Shown: one piece after another, positions 58,721 to 64,000 of the stretch
How positions within the stretch are numbered: position 1 is the first letter of the stretch
Layout of the letters: each line of letters starts with the position of its first letter
Source: Sweltsa coloradensis
Lineage: Eukaryota > Arthropoda > Insecta > Plecoptera > Chloroperlidae
Direction: 5' to 3'
NCBI GenBank assembly: GCA_024449915.1
Contig: JAMZAV010001046.1
Location: forward strand, 186,001-250,000
Length of the DNA stretch: 64,000 nucleotides
The notes under the pieces: generated by a model
What the model was told of the DNA's origin: nothing
The model's database searches: none
What the model saw: only the letters and a program-made list of their open reading frames with translations
Translations under genes and position numbers: made by a program

Positions 58721-59780
58721 AAATGAAGAGATTGCAAAAACTTTTGAGGTTGGCAGTGACCTAGCTAGCCCAAATTCTAAAATGCAACCTCTTTAAATGG
58801 AAATTAAAAACAATACAAAATTAATGAAATATGTTCATTTTAAAAAATCCTATTCATGGACCCTATATATACCCTTCCTAAAAATATATTTTTAATAATA
58901 ACAGAAAATTTTGAATGGTGAATCAGGCTCAAAGTTTGGCCCAATTTAAAAAACTCTTTTTCGAATAAGGGGGGGGGGGAGGGGAGAGGAATGATGAGCA
59001 CATGAGCTTTGTTTGGCTTCTGCATTCTTCTCGTCGTCGTTGGCACAAATGAACTATACCGCGGGTCCATATTGCAATGTACACTCGCGGATAAAAGTAA
59101 ATACGTGTTTAATAAAAAGGCATCAACGTATTGGCGTTATTAAAATTGGGTATTTTATCTCGAATCGCTTTTTTGTGCAACTTCAATTATTTTACAAATG
59201 ATTTGCATCCAAATTATTCACTTCAAATGCAAATACACATTCTTTTTTATTATGGAATTGCAAGAGCTTAAATAACTTTGTGTGGTAAAATAAATAGTAT
59301 AGGTACCTGCTTATAATTAAAGGGGGGATACAACTGAGGGGGTCGGTCCAAGTCGCCCCCCTCCCCTGTACTCGGCGTCAATGGTTGAAAGTTGAAAACA
59401 AAACCATGTTGATCGTGTATCGATACACGATACTATATTTTGCTGGTCTGGTTTAGGCTTATTCATCTATGCCTACACGGTAATAATGCATATTCATCGC
59501 CTCAGGTGAATTTAACAACAATGCATACCACAACACAACAATAAGATAATTTACCCCAAAAAATACAACATTAAAAAACTGTACCAGGATGTAAACATAG
59601 CTTGCTTCAGGCACAAAAAGTTCAGGAAATATGACAAATTTGAATAATTAAAATCGATCTGAACAAGATAATACACAACATATTTTGTTTCTCGATTTGG
59701 TTAGTCCGGAAACACTCCCGTAGGTGGAATTGTTAATAATACAATAATTGTATTATTATTCAGAAGTTAAAAAATCCGTC
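58721..59780. other. Non-coding stretch, nothing recognised
   Basis: A G-tract at 58971-58986 and a C-rich patch at 59350 are the only features. Confidence 0.3.
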
Positions 59781-59781
59781 C

Positions 59782-59880
59782 GGATCGGGGTTCGTACCCG
59801 AGTCTCCCACATTCGGTGGTCTAGTTGGCTAAGGCGATTACCTGGAATGTGGGAAACTCGGGCTCGAACCCCGATTGGAT
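59782..59880 (+). repeat. tRNA-like head within a 33-bp-arm hairpin
   Basis: GGATCGGGGTTCGTACCCGA, GTCTCCCACATTC (59782-59814) pairs with GAATGTGGG...CTCGGGCTCGAACCCCGAT (59845-59879). The part from 59813 reads as a tRNA (GGTGGTCTAGTTGGCTAAGG; loop CTGGAAT; B box GGCTCGAACCCC), and the left arm is an inverted copy of its 3' half. CAGAAGTTA and TTACTTCTG extend the pairing. Confidence 0.6.
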
Positions 59881-60252
59881 GGAATTTGTTACTTCTGAAT
59901 TGTATTAAATATTAACAATATTTGTTGTTGGGTGAGTGAGTGAGTGAGTGTGGTGTGAGTGATGGTTGTGTGGACGGAGTATGTGAGTGTGGATGATGGG
60001 GTGATATAAAATGTTGAAGAGACTTTTGACAAACAAACTAGTTTTATGTGATAATATCAAAAAAAAAAATAACACTGTTTTAGGTAGTTCCAAGACAATT
60101 AAATCATTTCTACGTATGGTCTGTAAAATCATCTTTCCGTACGTTATTATTGTTATAAACACAAATATCGGGATTTTCTGGCCCTTGAACCTGAAATATT
60201 AATTGTCGACAAAGTGTGGTGGGTATTTATTACAATCGTCGACTAAAATGTG

Positions 60253-60660
60253 TGGCTCGTTGGTCTAGTGGTTAGCGTATCTGCTTCCAATGCAGAAGGT
60301 CCAGGATTAGATTCCCGCCAAAGACAGAAGTTTTTTAACTTCTGATTTGGACTTAAGTCCATCAGTTCTTGTCTTAGAAGTTGGTAAACGGTGACTTTGG
60401 AGCCGTCATAGCAACGAAGCACATAATAAATTCAGAGGTGTTCTGAATCGGCCTTGTTGATTCTGGCGTTGATTCGCGGGTGTTCGCACTGTCCATACCA
60501 CTGATTGCTATATTTCCTATTAAAAATATCGATATTTGGTTGGTTATCGCTCACTCGTCGATTGCGTCGGGGCCTACAAGCTTAGCTTAGTCGCTTTGGT
60601 TTAATGTCCCCCACTGAAAATCAGTTATATAACTGAGTGGGTAGACTCTAAACACAATTT
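60253..60660 (+). mobile_element. tRNA-derived SINE family S1, full-length copy
   Basis: tRNA-like head 60253-60325: GGCTCGTTGGTCTAGTGGTT as A box, anticodon arm TCTGC-TTCCAAT-GCAGA, GGTCCAGGATTAGATTCCCG as B box. This resembles Gly or Glu tRNA. The body follows, and the 3' domain ends CCCCACTGAAAATCAG, TATATAACTGAGTGGGTAGA then AAACACAATTTATT. ATT repeats follow directly, as a tail. The same 3' domain occurs in the copies at 7655, 46010 and 62359. Confidence 0.82.
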
Positions 60661-60839
<179 letters not shown>

Positions 60840-60899
60840 ATATGTTCTTTCCCTTTATAGCAACCCAATCCAATCCAATCCAATCCAACCCAACCCAAC

Positions 60900-62160
60900 A
60901 ATGATGGTTTGATCAGTTGTTGTAATTAATATTTAATTTCTGGATTCTATTAAATATTAACTCGAATGTGTTTCCCGATTATTCGCCATCTAGAAGCAGT
61001 TGCAATTAGTCTTTTCAGTTTTTATTCAGTATTTTAACGTATCCGTACAACAGTAGAGATGTTTTTTATTAAAGTACAGGTTTTATAGTAGTGATATCCA
61101 CAGCAATCGTATTTCGGTGAAGCTAAGAAGTTTAAAAAATGAATGCTATTTTCTATTTGCCAAAACCAAATATTTGCATGGATGTGTTTTAAACTCCATT
61201 CACACCATATCAGCTGTGTTAGCTACTTTATCAATTGCATAACAATACCTGTATGTACATGTTTTTTACTGCCAAGGTGAGGTCAAAGTACTTGAAATAT
61301 GTAAATAGTACATGAACTTTTAAATTTCACACTAATTGAAGGACATTCAACTATACGCCAATGTATGAAAACAAATTAAGCTTAAAAAGCTTACAATCAT
61401 GACTCTAATGATTGTGGCCTATGTGGATGACTGTACAATTATTACTGTACATGTGACTTGCATAACCTAATCGGTGTGCAATATGCATCTTTAATAACAC
61501 GCCTATTTAAAAGTTTTTCATTGAATGTTAGACTGACATTGTTAATACGAATTACAACAAAATATCCTTAATACCTCCACAAATATTTACAGATCACTCC
61601 CTCTTGAATATTAATCTAATAACGCCTATACAAGGCCGCGGGGAGGCCGTGTGGGCTGTCTGCAGACGACAGCTCTATTGTTTATTTAGCCTACTCATGT
61701 ATAAAATGATGTATGTACCGAGTTGTGTATGCTAATGTAACCAAGGTCTTAGTTTGCTCACTAACAGACGCGTGCAATGCTGACGCTGTGACTGTGATTC
61801 GTTTGTGCTATACGTGTAGTTCGCACTCTCCAACTGAAATGAGATTAAATTTGTTTTATGCCTATGTCTACTGTTTTTTTCTTCACATTTCAACAAGTTT
61901 GTGAATGAATCACTAGCTCTCAATTCTGTAAAGAAGTGCTTTTAGGAGTAGTATTTGTATACTTTTATTTTTACATATGTATAATATTCACTGTTATATT
62001 AATAATTAATGTTTTTATAAAAATATGATAAAAAGCAATGGAAGTGTTAAACAACATGCGTATAATACGTACACGGTAGACTACATAACAATTTTCATTA
62101 ATTCCTGGTACGAACGTTTATCACATCGGCATTTTAAAATTGATTGGGGGTGTGAAGCAA
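60900..62160. other. Non-coding stretch, nothing recognised
   Basis: AT-rich DNA, no gene or repeat boundary identified. Confidence 0.3.
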
Positions 62161-62166
62161 AATAAA

Positions 62167-63078
62167 TGGTGTCGGCTTCTAAGCCCCTGTCTACTAAACC
62201 CATGCACCATTTTTTGGCTTCTAAGCCCCTGTGACCGACGGTTGTGCTACACGTTGTGAAGCGGGGCTAAGAAGACAAACCGGTCCGGGCTTTAAAAGAC
62301 TAAAAGTCTTCTTAGCCCCTGTCTCCTAAAGCCCGCACGATAACATTGTTCGTTCCCACGTCGATTGCGTCGGGGCCTACAGGGTAGGCTTAGTCGCTTT
62401 GATTTACTGTCCCCCACTGAAAATCAGTTATATAACTGAGTGGGTAGACTCTAAATACAATTTATTTATTTATTTGTTTGAGCCATTACAGATAAGAAAT
62501 GATAACGAATTTGTAAGTGTTAATTATTATCGAATTATTTTTAAATAAAACTGAGTAGGTACCCACAGGACCGGAAGATAAATATTATAAAACTATATAA
62601 TTTAATATCACGTGCATTCGTCGTTTGTTGCAAAAATATTTTTTAAGGCGTAAAAAGCCTTAAAAAGGACAAAACGTGCACCCGTTTTTTTTTAATTGAA
62701 ACTTTTGAACGCGCAGGGTAAATTTAAGAAAATTAGGTAAGTTAGGTTAGGTTAGGTTAGGTTACCTCATTGCAAAGTACAGACCGCTTTGCAACGTGTG
62801 GGACCGAACAAAAACATCGTGCAAAAGCCTAAAAAAGGACAAAACGTGCACCCGTTTTGTTTTTAATGGAAACTTGTAAAAACAGGGTAAATTTAAAAAA
62901 TTAGGTTAAGATAGGTTAGGTTCGGTTCATCGTTCGGTTAGGTTACCCTTACCTCAATGCAATGAACAGACCGCTTGCAACGTGTGGGACCGAACAAAAA
63001 CATGTAGCACAACCGTCGGTCACAGGGGCTTAGAAGCCAGGTGCAGGGGCTTAGGAGACGGGCTTAGAAGACCGCGCC
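62167..63078. mobile_element. Element with long inverted ends and TTAGG-like core repeats
   Basis: The left end GGCTTCTAAGCCCCTG (twice) with GACCGACGGTTGTGCTAC is mirrored on the right by GTAGCACAACCGTCGGTC and CAGGGGCTTAGAAGCC. A direct repeat of about 175 bp fills the right half (62640-62820 and 62824-63000; AAAAGGACAAAACGTGCACC, AACGTGTGGGACCGAAC), each with GGTTA pentamers. An S1 SINE fragment (62359-62466) sits in the left half. Confidence 0.7.
62359..62466 (+). mobile_element. tRNA SINE S1, 3' domain only
   Basis: CGTCGATTGCGTCGGGGCCT, GTCCCCCACTGAAAATCAG, TATATAACTGAGTGGGTAGA and an ATTT-type tail. The head and most of the body are absent, a 5' truncation typical of LINE-mobilised SINEs. 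Confidence 0.75.
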
Positions 63079-64000
63079 AAATAAATCTAAACGTTATTGT
63101 ATCTTTGCGAAAGAAGACAATTTTATTTGTAGAGTTGATTGATGATCGTTTCTGGCCTGTGCTCACCCTCATAATTCATAAACTTTTCCCACTACTTTCT
63201 TTCTTTTGTCATACGAATTACTCGGCGCGGTTCTAGGCAGTAGGACTTTCATAATGTTGGACCATAAAATATTAATTATGATAGTTCTAGAGAAATAAAC
63301 TAAAATTGCTGTAGTGCTTATTTGTTCCCCGGCCACATTCCTTACCCCAGCTCTCATCCTTTAAAGTATTATACAGTACACAGCATATCTACCTATTTGC
63401 TTCAAAATAAGTACCAAGTTTAATTTACAAATTCAAACTTTTGTATATTGGCCGAATGCACAAACAAATCTATACACGACTCGATGATAAGATAACCGAA
63501 AGCGGAGACCCTGTCGGTAAAGGCGTTCATGGATGAGTAATTTTAGTCTCTATCATTTTTTAACGTGTGAATCAAGACAATTATTAATTCTTAATTATTC
63601 ATAGTTCACCCCTGGAGAAAATTCAGTCGGGATTTTCAGTGGCGGGAGGGTATGGAGCTGACGGACGACCTTCCGAATCTGTCTCGCACCTTACTTATGA
63701 GCTACCGGTGCTATATACGTCAGCAACACTAGTAATATCAAATGTTGAATAGCACAAATAAGAGTAAACCATTGCGGTAATACCATACCAACCAACAATA
63801 CAATTGCCTAAGACGTAATTAAATTCGCACACAATTGCTTTTGGCAAACGTGTTTATCGCCCCCAGGCAAAAATACTATTAACGGTTTTTTAGTAGTATA
63901 CAACAATAATTCGTAATCGTGTTATTTTTCTGAGAAATATTTCATCGATTGCACTGAAAGAACGCATGCCTATCTGGTATACGAATTCCATGAAAACCTT
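63079..64000. other. Non-coding stretch to window end
   Basis: No gene seen. 63600-63720 may be a worn tRNA-like SINE in reverse (GAGCTACCGGTGCTATAT region), too weak to call. Confidence 0.3.

Noticed and set aside
62740..62770. Telomere (TTAGG)n
   Set aside because: Only about four units, inside a duplicated block of a mobile element.

Overview
The window looks like nuclear DNA from a marine invertebrate, most probably a deuterostome such as an echinoderm. Two metazoan protein-coding pieces are recognisable, both on the minus strand. The DNA is AT-rich and intron- or intergenic-like, with no operon structure. TAGGCCTA-type palindromes are scattered throughout. Nearly all remaining structure is transposable-element debris, including a 5S-rRNA-derived SINE whose 3' part resembles the Deu domain. 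I cannot fix the species from sequence alone.

Layout. 1-2315: no gene. 2316-4097 (-): a REXO1-like DEDDh RNA exonuclease, complete at its C-terminus. 4098-12600: a succession of DNA transposons (Harbinger-like with TTA flanks, a short palindromic MITE, a pogo-like element, a 475-bp MITE), tRNA-derived SINEs and a DeuSINE. 12900-15945: stacked copies of noncoding repeat family B and a long palindrome that they interrupt. 15951-18155: a hAT-like element and a piggyBac-like element flanked by TTAA. 18570-19950: five tRNA-like genes in about 290-bp units, two pointing left and three pointing right. 21171-22017: a hAT-like element with a perfect 8-bp target duplication. 22907-23125 (-): one exon of TBL2 with both splice sites. 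25000-29400: homopolymer-rich, probably corrupt consensus. 29400-41000: degraded copies of repeat family A with a 949-bp foldback element inside. 44000-51600: better copies of family A and a second copy of the long palindrome. 52062-53815: a giant inverted repeat. 56815-57200: a minisatellite. 58092-63080: family B, a full-length tRNA SINE with an ATT tail, and an element with long inverted ends.

The two genes are unrelated in function: RNA 3'-end processing in the nucleus for REXO1, and an ER-associated WD-repeat protein for TBL2. The strongest non-gene signal is that families A and B have unrelated interiors but the same ends: GGATGAGC at one end and, at the other, its inverse followed by an AACGC/GCGTT hairpin and CTAG. 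This layout resembles non-autonomous Helitron2/Helentron-type elements. No autonomous transposase or replicase is intact anywhere in the window.
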